A stretch of DNA of 25,655 nt from Gnetum montanum. Lineage: Eukaryota; Streptophyta; Gnetopsida; Gnetales; Gnetaceae. Location: contig MNCI01012713.1 of the NCBI GenBank assembly GCA_015680685.1, forward strand, positions 984,295-1,009,949, read 5' to 3'. The notes beneath the pieces were generated by a model. It was not told the origin of the DNA. It saw only the letters and a program-made list of their open reading frames with translations, and ran no database searches. Below are positions 1-11,700 of this stretch, in pieces. A program made the translations under genes and the position numbers. The number at the start of each line of letters is the position of its first letter. Positions within the stretch are counted from its first letter, which is position 1.

Positions 1-380
1 GAATATGTGTACGGTTAGTCAAGGAATCGGCTGCTCATCACACTTAGGCTAGATTAGCTTTCTCAACCCTTTCCTCCTAGTTAAGTGCCTCAGTACGACC
101 ACTTCAAGCACATGCATTACATGCGGTGATCCCAGCAACGATTAGTGTTTGGTAGCCACGGTTACATCGGTTCAGGGTGTGTACGGTAAGTGGGAACGGA
201 TGCTGATGCTAGGTAATTTAGACTTAGTCATTAGTTAGAATTAGTAATTAGTTTCTCAACCCTCAAATCAATAGCATAGGAGAAAAACATAAAAGACCAT
301 AAAAATCATATACCTCAGACTTACTTAACCATACACCGTGACAACCACAAGTAAGTCTGTGAAGACAACGAATGATTAAC
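1..380. other. AT-rich spacer with an imperfect internal duplication
   Basis: No gene is seen. Two short blocks recur about 170-190 bases apart: 'tttctcaaccct' near 59 and 251, and 'tgtacggt' followed by a purine-rich stretch near 8 and 180. This hints at an old degenerate tandem duplication. Nothing else can be supported. Confidence 0.3.
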
Positions 381-499
381 TCCAAGTGTTCCATGGGGCA
401 TGTAGGCACTTAGTTTGCAGAGTTCGACCGAATCTCACATGCTATGCTCGTTTCATATGGTTGAGTGTAGGGGTACCTCACCACTCATCAAAAAGACTC

Positions 500-1740
500 T
501 TAATGAAAGGACATATTATAATTACCAACTCATTAGTCTTAATTAGAAGTAGTTTCGCTAGACTCTTACTCTATGCTAATGATGTTGCCTTAGTTTTAAA
601 TTCAATGGTTGGATTATAGAAAATGCTTAATACTCTTAATGACTTTTTTCAAGATTCTGGAATGAAAGTTAATGTCTAAAAAACAAAAGTTATGATTTGT
701 GGCACAAGAAATAAGATGTATAATTTACCTAGAGGAGATGAACACATGAACATAATTTTCCTCTTACAAATATATTAGCCTAGAATGCTCTTGCAAATAA
801 AAATGGGATTAGTAGATTACTTAAAGAGTTGCAAGTGGTATGAAAGCCTTATTTGCTTTACAAAGAAAATATAAGAAGTAATCTATTTTAGCTTGGGATA
901 TTCAAAAATTAATTTTATCATGCCATTGTTCCACCTATTTTTCTTTATGGGTGTGTTGTAGGGGATCCTACTCTATCAAATAAATATTGGAAATGAATAG
1001 AAGAAATTAAATGTTTTTTTTTGGTTTATGAATTTAAATTGAAGAGACAAACATAATATGATGTTATGCTTCTTGAAGTAGAGATGATGCTATTAGAGGT
1101 TGAAGCTATTTCTTAGTTTAGAGCCTACTAATCTTTCTACATCATCATTGGATAAATATTTCAAAAAAGTAATGATGGAAATCCATGATTAAGGATGGCT
1201 TCACAAGAAAGCTCTATGGCTTAATAAATGGAATATTCAAGAGTACATTCTTTATTCTAATCCTAACCAAGTTCATAGTTTTGTAAACAAGAAATATATC
1301 ACAAACCTTAGCAAAAATGTAGAAGGCAAGTAATATTTCTACCTGAATAGCATTAGGGAAGGCCTTAATTCAAAGGAAAATTATTTATCTATTACTATTC
1401 CTCATTAGTTATGATGTACAATTAGCAAAGTATGAATGAGATTTCATCATTTGATAGTTAAAGTAGGAAGATGGCTCATGAAGAACGAATATACCAACTA
1501 TGTAATAAAAATAGTGTTGAAGATTAATATGAGATTTTCTTATGATGTCATGCATTGGAGCACATTAGACAAAGATGGAATATTAAAGTTGCAAATTTAA
1601 TTGATTTGTTTCAAATGTTACTAAGAATACTTGGTAATCTTCTTAGATGTTTTCAAAAGTCATAGAATGTATATTTCTACTATCCAATAGATGTAGAGGG
1701 TCTATAGATGTAATAAAATTTTTGTTTTAGTTTTAGTTTC
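500..1740 (+). pseudogene. Non-LTR (LINE) retrotransposon reverse transcriptase relic, 3' part
   Basis: The RT of a LINE makes cDNA directly at a nicked target site. Around 565-720 the plus strand reads as the RT catalytic box (LLYANDVALVL, where a live element has LLYADDVALVL). It is followed by a GLxKMLNTLNDFFQDSGMKVNV segment broken by stops, and then KTKVMICGTRNK, the usual block just after the box. From about 835 to 1,110, pieces such as GMKALFALQRKY, a WDIQK helix and a PPIFLYG-like block match the C-terminal 'thumb' region of plant LINEs. Many stops and frame changes interrupt it, and the second box residue is Asn instead of Asp, so it cannot be active. The 5' half and endonuclease are not visible. 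The end near 1,700-1,740 is T-rich. Clade is not certain. Confidence 0.7.
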
Positions 1741-2789
1741 ATAAGTACAAACATGTTTCTTAAGGGAACCTTTCAGAATTTGACTTGCTTAATTTTGAGA
1801 AGTGTAAAATTTTTTTGTTTGAGGCCTTTATATTTTTTCATAATAGGGAAAACCTGAGTAAGATTAATATAGAATAGAGGGGATAATTATATTATAAAAA
1901 CTATTTTTTGATGTTGAAATTGTAATATCTAAGCTATCTAGATGAGTTTTGAGTTCTTCTTAGGCTCATTGGAAAGCTCGTTCTACGATCTATCTGTTTG
2001 TAAATTTTTAGATTAATTCGATGCCACTAGCTTGGTCACACTTAAGTCAAAATATGTCTTCTTAAAATTGAATGATTTTTTAGAATTCTTCACTTGAACA
2101 AATGTAACATAAATTTAGTTTTCAATTGAACTTCATTTGATCATCTAGGATTATTCTTGAATGTTAAATTAATGAATGTTGCTAACAATAATGAGCAAAT
2201 GATGAAAGAAGGATTGGTAACTGAATGATGGAGGAAAGAGTGTAGAGAGTGATAAAAGTAATGAAGAGAATGATGAGATGATGGAGATGTGAGAGTAATG
2301 AACTATTGATAAAAATATTATGTTAGATCATCAATCATCATCAATATATTTTTTTCATCCTTAAAAAACTTCATTATATTGATTTGATCATTATTCTTCA
2401 TATTTTATAAAAGAGAGAAATGACCTACAATTTATAGGAATGAAATAGGGCAATAATACATCAATTAGAGATAAGCTTGCCTAATCCTTTGATTTTAACT
2501 TTTTGAAATTTTAAATGGCATTTAGAGCTAAAATAATGGCCAATTCCATTTTCTTGGGCCAATACTAGGATCGTTATGATGTTGATGTGGAGCTAAAATA
2601 AGTTACATGCATCCATCAAATACGAATTTTTCTTTTTTCAATAAAAGAATTTTCTTGGACTTATAAGTCCATGTTACATCATAATTCATGTGATTTTTTA
2701 TATAAAAACATGAGAAAATCATCCTAAAGTTTTTCCTTGATAATGAGAAATTTTTTTGGTGCACTTACCATTCACCCTACATTCCAACA
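1741..2789 (-). mobile_element. Possible 3' LTR of a miniature (TRIM-like) retrotransposon
   Basis: On the minus strand a purine tract (AAAGGAGGAAT, 2,800-2,790) is followed directly by TGTTGGAAT at 2,789. This is the arrangement of a polypurine tract and the TG start of a 3' LTR. The AT-rich sequence downstream (lower coordinates) contains TATA-like stretches and no coding sequence. A TTTTTTG...TTGAA block near 1,905-1,930 resembles the block at 3,115-3,135 beside the candidate 5' LTR end, so the LTR might run to about 1,900. The outer limit is a guess because the second LTR is too degenerate to align by eye. Confidence 0.3.
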
Positions 2790-2800
2790 ATTCCTCCTTT
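2790..2800 (-). other. Polypurine tract candidate
   Basis: The minus strand reads AAAGGAGGAAT and abuts TGTTGGAAT. Polypurine tracts prime plus-strand DNA synthesis and always sit immediately 5' of the 3' LTR. It lies about 290 bases from a tRNA-Met-type primer-binding site at 3,093-3,104 in the same orientation. Confidence 0.35.
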
Positions 2801-2895
2801 ATGGGACAATGGAAAATGTGATCTTCATGCTTCATGATTTTTTGAGAGATCCTCCTTTATGCATTTTGTAGGTAATTTTTCGAAATTTTTCATCC

Positions 2896-3050
2896 ATTAA
2901 GATTTTTTCCAACCTTATTTCATCAACCATTATTTAGAAGGTAATTTCTTTGTCATTAAGATTATTGCCAATCTTGGTTCTTCATGTTTTCCATGAACAA
3001 GATTTTTTCCAATCTTGCTTCATCAACCCTCATTTAGGAGGTAATATCTT
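2896..3050. repeat. Imperfect direct repeat, two ~55-bp copies 100 bp apart
   Basis: A block starting 'aagattttttccaa', with 'cttatttcatcaac' and 'tttagaaggtaat', at 2,896-2,950 recurs at 2,996-3,050 with a few substitutions. Both copies lie in the short interior between the candidate primer-binding site and polypurine tract. Confidence 0.6.
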
Positions 3051-3092
3051 CATAATTGTATTGCTTTTGTTTGATCTTGGATAGAAATTGGT

Positions 3093-3104
3093 GCTCTGAT
3101 ATCA
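3093..3104 (-). other. Primer-binding-site-like sequence (tRNA-Met type)
   Basis: The plus strand reads GCTCTGATATCA, so the minus strand reads TGATATCAGAGC. This differs at one of 12 positions from TGGTATCAGAGC, the usual plant initiator-tRNA-Met primer-binding site. A CA dinucleotide, a typical LTR end, lies three bases upstream on the minus strand. Confidence 0.45.
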
Positions 3105-3117
3105 TTTTGTTGTTTTT

Positions 3118-3580
3118 TGTTGAAGATTTAATGTATTCTAGGAATCTTAACATGCTAGTTTATGTTTATATGTAGTTATACTGTGAACTTTAGTATACAC
3201 CATCATGGTGTATAGAACCACTATAATGTTTTGTAATATATGTTAAGTTAGTTGTATTTAATTAAGTATATTATCTAATAATAACTAATAATTATGTATT
3301 TTCATTCCTTGTACATGAATGTTCCATTATGACTATATAAGTGAAGATCTTGGTTCAATAACTATGTAGAATAACGAGAGCACACAACATGAAGATAGCA
3401 CAATTTACTATAACAAAGTTAAATGGTTATCTTATTTTTCTCTATTCCTTGTTAGTTTATATTCATGTATTCAACATGTATGATACCATGCGGATTTAAT
3501 CTATGTACATGATGCATGTTTGTCTCATTCACAATAGTTATCAAACTATCTTTAATATCTTGGACATGATGACCTAAGCA
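3118..3580 (+). mobile_element. Putative copia/TRIM-type LTR
   Basis: A ~460-bp AT-rich stretch opens with TGTTGA (3,118) and closes with CA near 3,580. It contains a TATATAA box (3,334-3,340) followed by text resembling the R region of plant copia LTRs. A plus-strand TGGTATTAGAG (3,597-3,607) follows 16 bases later and resembles a tRNA-Met primer-binding site with one change. A minus-strand site of the same type flanks the other side (3,093-3,104), so orientation is ambiguous. Only one copy was found, so the LTR call rests on the terminal dinucleotides, the TATA box and the flanking sites. Confidence 0.35.
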
Positions 3581-3609
3581 CCAAAAAAATTTAATGTGGT
3601 ATTAGAGTA

Positions 3610-4780
3610 TGTTTTTGGTGACTTTTATATTACCTTTGTGAAGTACTCATGATGTTGTGATAGTTAGGCACATTTAATGTGATGGTAAGTATAAAAATTA
3701 ATTGTATAATTTCATTTTTCATATTTCAAGTTGATGAATAGTAGAGTAAACCCTACACCCAACCATACAGATCACAAGTGTTCATGCATAATTCATTCAA
3801 ATTTCATGGACTTGGGCTAGCAAGATGTCCTAGATAACTAAGTGTGAGATTTTTTATCATTATGTTTCCGATCACAATTTGTGTTGGTTCAAGTAGTATG
3901 GTTAAGTGTGGTTGAGATGTATGATAATTGCATCATTATTTTAAAATATTGAAATATTTAAAAGATAAGAAAACTTAATCAAATTTCTATGTACGTAAAA
4001 GAAACCTAAACTAGAATGGACATTGAGTATTCATTCCTACTTTCCATGCACATCTTGAAATTATGTTAACCTTGTTGGGACACCAAGTATTCACTACCAG
4101 TCAAACCAAGTATTCACTACTAGGATTATCAAGCATTAATATATTACGTTTGAAGTGGTTATACTCATGTACCATTACAAAATAAAATACATAATTCCTA
4201 ACTTGCATGAAAGTAGAGGGCATGTCAAGTAAAGTATAAGAAAATAGATTAAGTGCTAGTTTAAATGCGACAATAGAGAAAACCAATCTTGATTTAATTT
4301 CCACCATGCATATGTGTCTAGGATATAATTGAACAAAATTTTGTACAATTGACTTAATCTATACTGCAGGCATTTAGAGGAGAAAATTCTAATTTTTATG
4401 AATAAAAATTACAAGAGTTTGATATGATATTGGTATCATAAATGTTGTGGGTATGTGCATTTATATAGGTAAAACATAGAATCATGTCAATGCATATGTG
4501 TTAATGCATCAAAGGATGTGTTAACGTATAAACTTTGATAGGGATGCATCGATGCATACCCATTGATGGAGTTGACAACTTTAGGTTTTATCATACCCCC
4601 ATGATTGACTAAACACTCATCCTTGATTTTTTTTATAAAATTTGAAAAAGTATAAAATAAATTTATTGATTGATAGACTTGACAAGACATGAGTGCTACA
4701 TTATAAAATTATTCAAGAGATTACATGGAAATTTGATAAAATTGGACTCTCAACAAAAATTTGATTGTCCACTATGTACA
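3610..4780. other. AT-rich non-coding stretch
   Basis: No coherent coding frame is seen; the short frames here lack recognisable motifs. 'ccaagtattcactac' occurs twice (about 4,084 and 4,107). A near-perfect palindrome centred on ATGCATCGATGCAT lies near 4,542-4,556. Confidence 0.4.
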
Positions 4781-4788
4781 AAAATAAA

Positions 4789-7550
4789 TCAAGGCAGATG
4801 CTTCAAATGGTGGGAAGTGCTAGAGTCTCTTATGATTTTGGTGGATGCTCCTCCTACCTTGGTTCTACTAGCTATTGCTCCTTCTTCTATTATGCAGAGG
4901 ACATCCATTAGTATCTTCATATTTTCTTCCTTGTCCTTGGAAGCATTGATGGTCGAACTAGCATCACCTAGATTGGATAGTGTAGGCACATCCCATGGGC
5001 AAACCAAATTAGAAAACAATTTCTTTATATTCATGAAGTAGGCTAAGATTTATTTGTGCTAAATATCGAATGCACACACTATGTTCTATAGTTATTGGTG
5101 GTCTATCATTCGTTTTGCTAGTTTTCCTATGATTGAATGCTGATCTTCAAATTTAGACATGAGAACATTAAGCTTTGCATTAGTTATCTCTAGGTTTTTC
5201 TTAGTTTCCTTGTGGAGCTTGAACTTCACCTCTTATAGGAGGTAAGATTTGGTAGCCTACTTTTTCATTTCATATTTTGACCATCTTGTAGTCAACATTG
5301 CTAGATTTATGTAACAAAAATTGAAAAATTCCATATATTTTTTTTCTTCATTTTGCAGCTCCTTCATTCTAATTTCTACTTGATTGTTTGCGCTTAGTCC
5401 ATTAAAGATGGATTTCCATGCATCATGATGTTACTAGATCTACTAAATAATGCCATTCAATCTTTCTTTTGCTATATTAATTTTCTACTCATTCACCTCC
5501 TTGAGCATGTTGACTTGGTTCCAATAGTGATTTTTCACCTTCTCATATTTCATGGTCTCATTCTTCTAGGTGGAAATTTCAATAGCTATTTTCTGGTGAA
5601 TGACATGCATATATTTCATTAATAGATTTATGTCTCTGTAGCCAACCTCCTTACATCATGGTTTACTATGGTGAGTTTTTGTTGCTACTACTTAAGGTAT
5701 TCTTTCATTTGTTATTTTGTTTGTCTATCTTAAGTAGGTATTAGTTTTCCTTTATCAAGTTGTTGTTATCATGGTGCACTTGGATGAGATTGTTATTGGT
5801 ATTGGGAAAAATTGTGTTTGATAAGGCTACATCCTAGATGGTCTTTTCTTTCTTTTCTTTAACTGTGTGCTGACATTCTTGAAGCTTCTTAAAAGCTTCA
5901 TCCTTTGTTATTTCTTATTTGAAGATGGGTGGATCTGCTAGAAGGGCTTTGAGTTTAGTGACTTTGGCTACCAACTATTGATTAATGGTGGTAGCCTCTT
6001 AGAGAGGTGCTTATTTGACTAGGTGCTTAGGAATTTTGATTGAGTGGCTAAAATATCTTAAAAATTAGTTGCTTGATTTCCACTAGTTTCTTTAGCACTT
6101 TCTCATGTTGGAAAATCGTTAGTCCTCTACTCTCTATTTCTACAAACACTTGAATGTTTGCCATACCAGCAATATCAAATACAGAAGTTGTAGGAGCCCT
6201 TAGTACTTCACCAACGTTATTGGCCACCACCTTAGCACCTATCTCTTAATCCTCATGTAATATTACTAGGACTATTATAGCTTCCCCTCCTCTAGAACCA
6301 TAGAAAAGGCCATAACATTACCTAAGATTTTTGGAAAATTTTCAATAGGTGAGGATATGATAACTTTTTTTGTGGTGGGGTTGGTATGAACAAAAACTTA
6401 GATTTGTTGAGAAGAGAATAGATTACTCAAGTCATTCATTGACCAACTAATAGTTTTAGTGATCTCATTTAGGTGATTCATGGCTAGATGGGATGCTGAT
6501 GTTTTGCCATCATTAAAATCTTATTACTACTACTACTCCCTAAGTTTTCTTAGGTACTCTACAACTTTAATAGTTTTGTATATAGGTGGTGGTGGTGAGG
6601 GTGCTTCCTCTTGGAATTTAGTAGGTGTCTTATCATTCATCATCTCCTACTATGATGTAGTAGGAGCTCGACAAAGTAGCAAGCTATTCCTCTTCTTTTA
6701 TACAATTTTCTTATTAAACATAAAAAAGCAGTGCATTCCTATCCTTCTTATTCTCCTTAAATCACTTCTCGATATCTTAGAAAATTAATTGAGATAGGCT
6801 GACAAGGGATTTTTACTTAGAGTAATACATGTCTAGATGGTGAAAGAGATGATCTTGCTTGATTGTATGATCAGATTCAAGTGGTAGGCTATAATCTTGT
6901 AGTAAATCCTCTCAATCTTGATGAGAACACCATAATCCTTTAGTCCATTTCATGGAAATATTATGTCCATTTCTTCTTTACCTCAATGTTCACTTGGATG
7001 GATACCTATGTAAGCGTTGTTCCAACATTAGGAAATCCCAAGGGCTTTGCTATGGAATCCACTAAGTAGAAAATGATGATGTCCTTTATTTTGACAGTCA
7101 CATCTCCTTGGTGATTATTCTAGAAGAAATACATCTTTTTGAGGTATCATTTTCCATTGGTAGAAATAGTGAGCCAATGTGGGGACACTTGCAATTATGC
7201 TTAGACCTTCTCTACTGTGAACTCAGGGAATGATCCAAAGTTTGATTCTTGAAGAATCATACTTAAGATATTCTTACTACAGATCCTCTTTAGGAATGCC
7301 TCTATGAGAGTCACTTCTAGGTGTGGCTTAGGTCTAGGTGCTTCATCCTACCTAGACTATCTAGATTTAGTTGTGGAAATATATTATATAGATTCCACCT
7401 TTGTTTCCTTTTGTAGTGGTCCTATAGCAAGAGTTACTTTAGCAAGTTGTTTGGCTTATTGTTGTTGTTGTTGTTATCCTTGTCCTCCCCTTGGGGTGCA
7501 TTTTACTTAGTTGTGATGGTCCACCCACTTGATGACCTCACTTATGAGCC
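4789..7550 (-). pseudogene. Long decayed reading frame of unknown function with coiled-coil character
   Basis: Reading the minus strand from ~7,550 to 4,789, switching frame at indels and reading past stops, gives a coherent protein-like text of roughly 900 residues. It begins near an ATG (MAHEV...). It passes a segment like HLEVTLIEAFLKRI (~7,300) and a hydrophobic IIIFYLVDSIAKPLGFPNVG block (~7,050). An open stretch of 60 codons covers 6,048-6,230. A charged, helix-rich region (~5,430-5,130) is Glu/Lys-rich with heptad-like spacing, and the end is an intact 81-codon frame (4,789-5,034). I do not recognise the family. It lies downstream of, and on the same strand as, the Athila-like integrase relic. 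It may therefore be an extra sense ORF of that element, in the position where Athila elements carry an env-like ORF; the 2.2-kb gap and total decay leave this open. Confidence 0.4.
7459..7476. repeat. (GTT)n microsatellite
   Basis: Short run of GTT triplets inside the decayed minus-strand frame, where it would read as poly-Asn, poly-Gln or poly-Thr depending on frame. Confidence 0.7.
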
Positions 7551-7559
7551 ATTTTTAAT

Positions 7560-9525
7560 CACATGAATAATCTTGGATTAGAATTTAATTACATAAGTAC
7601 AAGCATAAGTACTGCTTGATTATCAATGTGTTAGCCAAATTTGAAAAGATATGGCTCTAACTCTTTTATAGGTGTTTTTAGATTCTAATGGTTTCAAAGT
7701 CCTTGGAAAGTTAGGCTCTTTTAAGTTTTAAGTTTTAATTAATTTAACATTTTTCATGCCTTGGTTATGGTTTAATTACCTATTTTAGTTAATTCTAGGA
7801 TATTATAATTTGTTGAAAAATTAAGGTTTAGTGCCTTCCACAATGTAGAGCTTAACTTAGAGAGCTCATAGGATCAATTACATATTCAATCAGATGCTTT
7901 GAAGGCAAGTTATTGCTATTGGAAGGCTTTGGGATCTCATAACCACAAAAAATCCATGTGTTTGAAGGAAAATAATGAAAATTTTGCTAAGTGTCACATG
8001 TATATATAGAATTTTTACCTTACGTTGATGAGATGGATCAATGGGGATGCATCGACGTATCTAGTCACATTGATGAGGATGCATTGACATAGATAACGGA
8101 CATAATTTTCATCAATTTTAAAGCTAAATTATAAATTTTTGAGCAATCTAGGGCTTGATAGAGAGCTAAAAAGAAGGTCTAAGATTGAAGAAAATAATCA
8201 TGATGTTCCAATAGAGGTTTACAAAAATATAGAATCTTAAACTATGTAAAATAGGGATTCATGTTCACCAAGGAATTCCATGAGAAGACTACATAAAATT
8301 AAGAATGTGTTCATCCTTAAAATTATAGCTAAATATGACTGGGAATGTGGAGCTGGTGCATAGACTAGATGTCCAAGAGTTATAGAAGTAGGTCCTCCTC
8401 AAAGTAGGATTAAGGCCTTAATGCTCTTATCTAATCATTTCATAAGGTGCCTGTAGGCATATTAGAACTTTCATATCAATCTAGTTTATAAGCCACATCC
8501 ACACAACCATCACTGTTAGGACCTTGCACTATACTAAATAATATTCATTAGATGAACCATAATACTTGATAGTAAGGTAGATGATGTGAACCAGAAGGGA
8601 TTTCAAGAATTAGAGCATGAGATACCTTACCACTTTTGTAATAGGTCCTTGTGTTAGGATGTGGTTAAAATGATTAGAATACCTTTTAATCCAAGTTCTA
8701 GACTAAGTCCACACTTGCACCAATGGCATATCATTGAATTATTCTAATATTGCAACTATGAGATCACAATAATTCTGGAAAGCATCATTACTCAACAATA
8801 GAAAATAAGAAACTAGTTAATTAATTAATTACTGAATGTTAATTTAAAGAAAACTTAGCCTTTTCTCATACTAGTATCTTCATGCATGGGTAACATGTCT
8901 TTCTAGCACTGTACTCAATGCTAATCCCACTAGAGGAGTACCTTTAGCCATGGTTAATATGTCTTTATAGCCATGTAATAGGGCTAGTCAAAAAGACCTT
9001 TTTAGATTCTTAAGAAGCCACCAACCTTTAAGGATGGGCAACATGCCTTTCTAGTGGAACCTCTAGGAACATTTCTTATGTAAATTAACTAATTAATGTG
9101 TTAGTCTTATCAAAGGACTATTTTCAAGCATGGGTAACATGTTTTTCTAGTGACATGATGAGGTGATACTTATTTGAGATCATGCTTTTATTCAATATTA
9201 AAACATGAGCAAGGATACAATCACATGGTGTGATGAGAATAAAAGAAGCTTAAAGAATCAATAAATCCCATTGATGCCACACCCTTTTTCTTTTCCTCTT
9301 GGTCCTTCTCCCTTTATTTAGGTAGATCAATCATTGATTCATTTTAGTTTTAATATGAAAGAACCATATTAATACCATGATATGGACCTCTTATTAATAG
9401 AAATGATGTTATGAATCTTGTGGACTAACTACCTCATACCATTGTTCACTTGATAAATCATTAGCATATAACATATTCTCAATAACAAGGTTGGACTATA
9501 CATACAAATGACAATCCTTATGAAA
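7560..9525. other. AT-rich spacer between the coiled-coil relic and the integrase relic
   Basis: No coding frame is supported. Near 8,030-8,085 it contains 'atggggatgcatcgacgtat', which resembles the palindromic block at 4,540-4,570 (best as an inverted match). Near 8,820 there is a short TTAATTAATTAATTA run. A four-copy CATGGGTAACATG repeat is listed separately. Confidence 0.4.
8884..9146 (+). repeat. Four-copy ~22-bp interspersed repeat (catgggtaacatgtctttctag)
   Basis: Four degenerate copies, at about 8,886, 8,950, 9,035 and 9,126, share CATGGGTAACATG followed by a TTTCTAG-like end. They are 64-91 bases apart. Each contains two CATG words flanking a 5-base spacer. The intervening sequence is not obviously conserved. 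Confidence 0.6.
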
Positions 9526-9675
9526 TGCATGATAATAATAAATACAAAACCTTAAAAACATAAATAACTTAAAGAAATATAAATACTATAAGAAACCAAA
9601 AACATTTTCAAAAAATGAAAAACATATGAAGAGCATGAAAAATAAAAAGAATAGTGTAAAACCAAAAAGGTGAAA
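9525..9675. repeat. A-rich low-complexity tract
   Basis: Plus strand strongly A-rich ('aataataaatacaaaacc', 'aaaaataaaaagaa'). It lies just downstream of the decayed integrase end on the minus strand, where it is T-rich. Confidence 0.6.
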
Positions 9676-9769
9676 AATGTGATCTTACAAGGTGTTAGGC
9701 TAGATGGGTATCTCTCTCATGAATGTGTTGGAAGGAGGAGATATGGAAAATGGAGCAAGTTTGAGCTTA

Positions 9770-11090
9770 CATTTAGGTATTGTTGTGGGCCATGATTACT
9801 TGGAAGTCACGAAAAGGCTTTAATTCTTTCATGTTGATCAATATATGATTGTTTGGACTAGTTTGATGGTAAAACTTCATGAGTCTAGAAGGAAAAGTAG
9901 AATGTAGATGTAAGGTCCTTCCCAAAATTCTTGAAATTTTGTTCATTGAGGTACATGAGTGGGATTCCAATAGAGAACCTTGTCTCCTAGTTGAAATTCT
10001 ATTTTTCAAATTTCAGCATCATGAAATTATTTATTATATGCCTTGTGCACTTCATTCATCATGAGTGACACTCTTCTATTTTCATCTAGTATGTTGAGGA
10101 TCATTAGTCATTATTTTTGTGCTAGGTTAATGTCTATGTTGAGGTTAGATGTAGTGTTTAGTGTAAATTGGAATTTTTGGTAACTTCTTGTACACTATCT
10201 TGTCAGGAAAGTAGCTTATAGAAAGTTTCCATATGGAGCAATAGGTTCATAAGACATAATTGATTTTTATGCTTCAATATTTTCTATATATACTAATTAT
10301 CCTAGTTTGGATTTGTGTAATCTTCCTATTTGTCATCTCTGCTTGACTGTTGGCTTGGGGGGTGATAGGGTATTGTAAGTTTATGCTCCACCCCCAGGCA
10401 TTGCATAAATTTTTTAAATGTGGCAGATTTGAAATAGGTTGCATTATTAGAAATTAGTTCCTGAGACATACCAAACCTATTTACCACTTTTTGTTGAAAA
10501 AATTGAGTTGTAGTGGTGGATGTATAGTTGGTGATGGTTGTAGCCTTTGCCCATTTTCTACAATAATCAATAGTAATAATAATATAAGATATCTCATTGG
10601 ACATTAGAGAGATGGGATCCATGAAGTCATTCCCCTGCAAATCAAAAAGGCTTTAATGGATGAATTTATTATTAAGGTTATTCCATCTTAGTGTTTATTC
10701 CTCTATCTCATTAAGAACATTCATATAAATGGGTGAAGTTGTGTGCATCCCAAAAGACCATTGATAGGAAATATCCTTCAATTAGGATTTTTATGATCAC
10801 TCTTCTTCTAGCATAGTGGTCTTGACAAGGGCCCTTCTGAACATCTTGGAGAATCCTTGGTTAATCATCATTGGGCACACATCATCATACTAGGCTATTA
10901 ACAAAAATTTTTTAGAGATTACCCTCTATCTTCATGTAGTACTTGATATAGTAGAGGAACTATTACTTCCTCTTGTGATTCCATTCAATAGGGATCTCTT
11001 GTATGAGTATATAGGAGAGGAAATTAGTACACCAAGTTATGGCTCTCTAAGTTGTGGCCATAACTACTTTGACAAAAAGTAGCTCATTAG
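9770..11090 (-). pseudogene. Decayed Ty3/gypsy integrase (Athila-like element)
   Basis: Integrase inserts retrotransposon DNA. Reading minus from ~10,860, an HYARR...KIL...G block resembles the zinc-binding N-terminal region. The core (10,326-10,640) has DFMDPIS and TIDYCRKWAKA, RFGMSQELISNNATYF in place of a SDNG motif, and PYHPPSQQSS in place of PYHPQSNGQVE. Thus the second catalytic Asp is Asn, and the glutamate motif is degraded. The C-terminal part (9,773-10,060) has LGDKVLYWNP, FWEGPY and KELKPF blocks. Upstream (~11,090-10,860), text like PFEW..., KYY and CVP matches the RNase H-integrase linker of plant Ty3/gypsy. Stops and frameshifts are frequent. Together with the RT at 11,700-12,353 it forms one old element. 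Confidence 0.75.
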
Positions 11091-11700
11091 GGAATTGGTA
11101 AAAAAAAGGCTCTTCATCAATGTTGTTATCTCATCTTAGTTGAGATAAATGATCTACAACTATATTATTGATTTTCTTTCTATTCACTATTGTAAGATAG
11201 AATTCCTAAAAATTACTTGTCACCATATGATATAGGGTTTCACTATTAGTTTATTCTTTCGGAAGTGAATGGAATTGTGATTGATGTGTAAAAAAACATG
11301 ATATCTAAGCATAGTTCTTGAATTTTTCAAGAGCATACACCATGACCATCAATTCATTCTCTATTATGATGTAGTTCAAATATGCATTTGCAATGTTTCT
11401 ACTTACATAATGGATGTAGTATGGATGTTTTTGATCATCCAATTGCATAATCACCATCACCAAGGTAAATTAGATGCATCTATCATGATATGAAATGATG
11501 TGGACTAGCCTAGTGCTCATGGAATTGGGGTTTCTACAAGATTTTTATTTAAGAGATAGAATAAATGCTTGCATTCCTTGGTCCATTCAAATGTCACATC
11601 CTTGTTTGTCAAATTTATTAATGGTTTGCTAAATTTTAAGAAATTCTTAATAAGCCTTATAATGCAACTTATGTGTCCAAGGAAGGATTTGATATATTTG
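11091..11700 (-). pseudogene. Decayed RNase H segment of the Athila-like element
   Basis: RNase H removes template RNA during reverse transcription. Between the RT and integrase relics, broken minus-strand frames give pieces in the expected order: a CKCIFELHH-like stretch, a VCS region at ~11,340, and a FPNELLF block (~11,080) that precedes the integrase linker. Individual catalytic residues cannot be assigned securely. The call rests mainly on position. Confidence 0.45.

Noticed and set aside
386-619. A 77-codon plus-strand frame as a gene
   Set aside because: Its second half is the LINE RT box in a decayed context, it starts from GTG, and it is only a fragment.
4670-5041. Plus-strand 123-codon frame
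   Set aside because: It is antisense to the more protein-like minus-strand 4,789-5,034 frame and has no recognisable motif.
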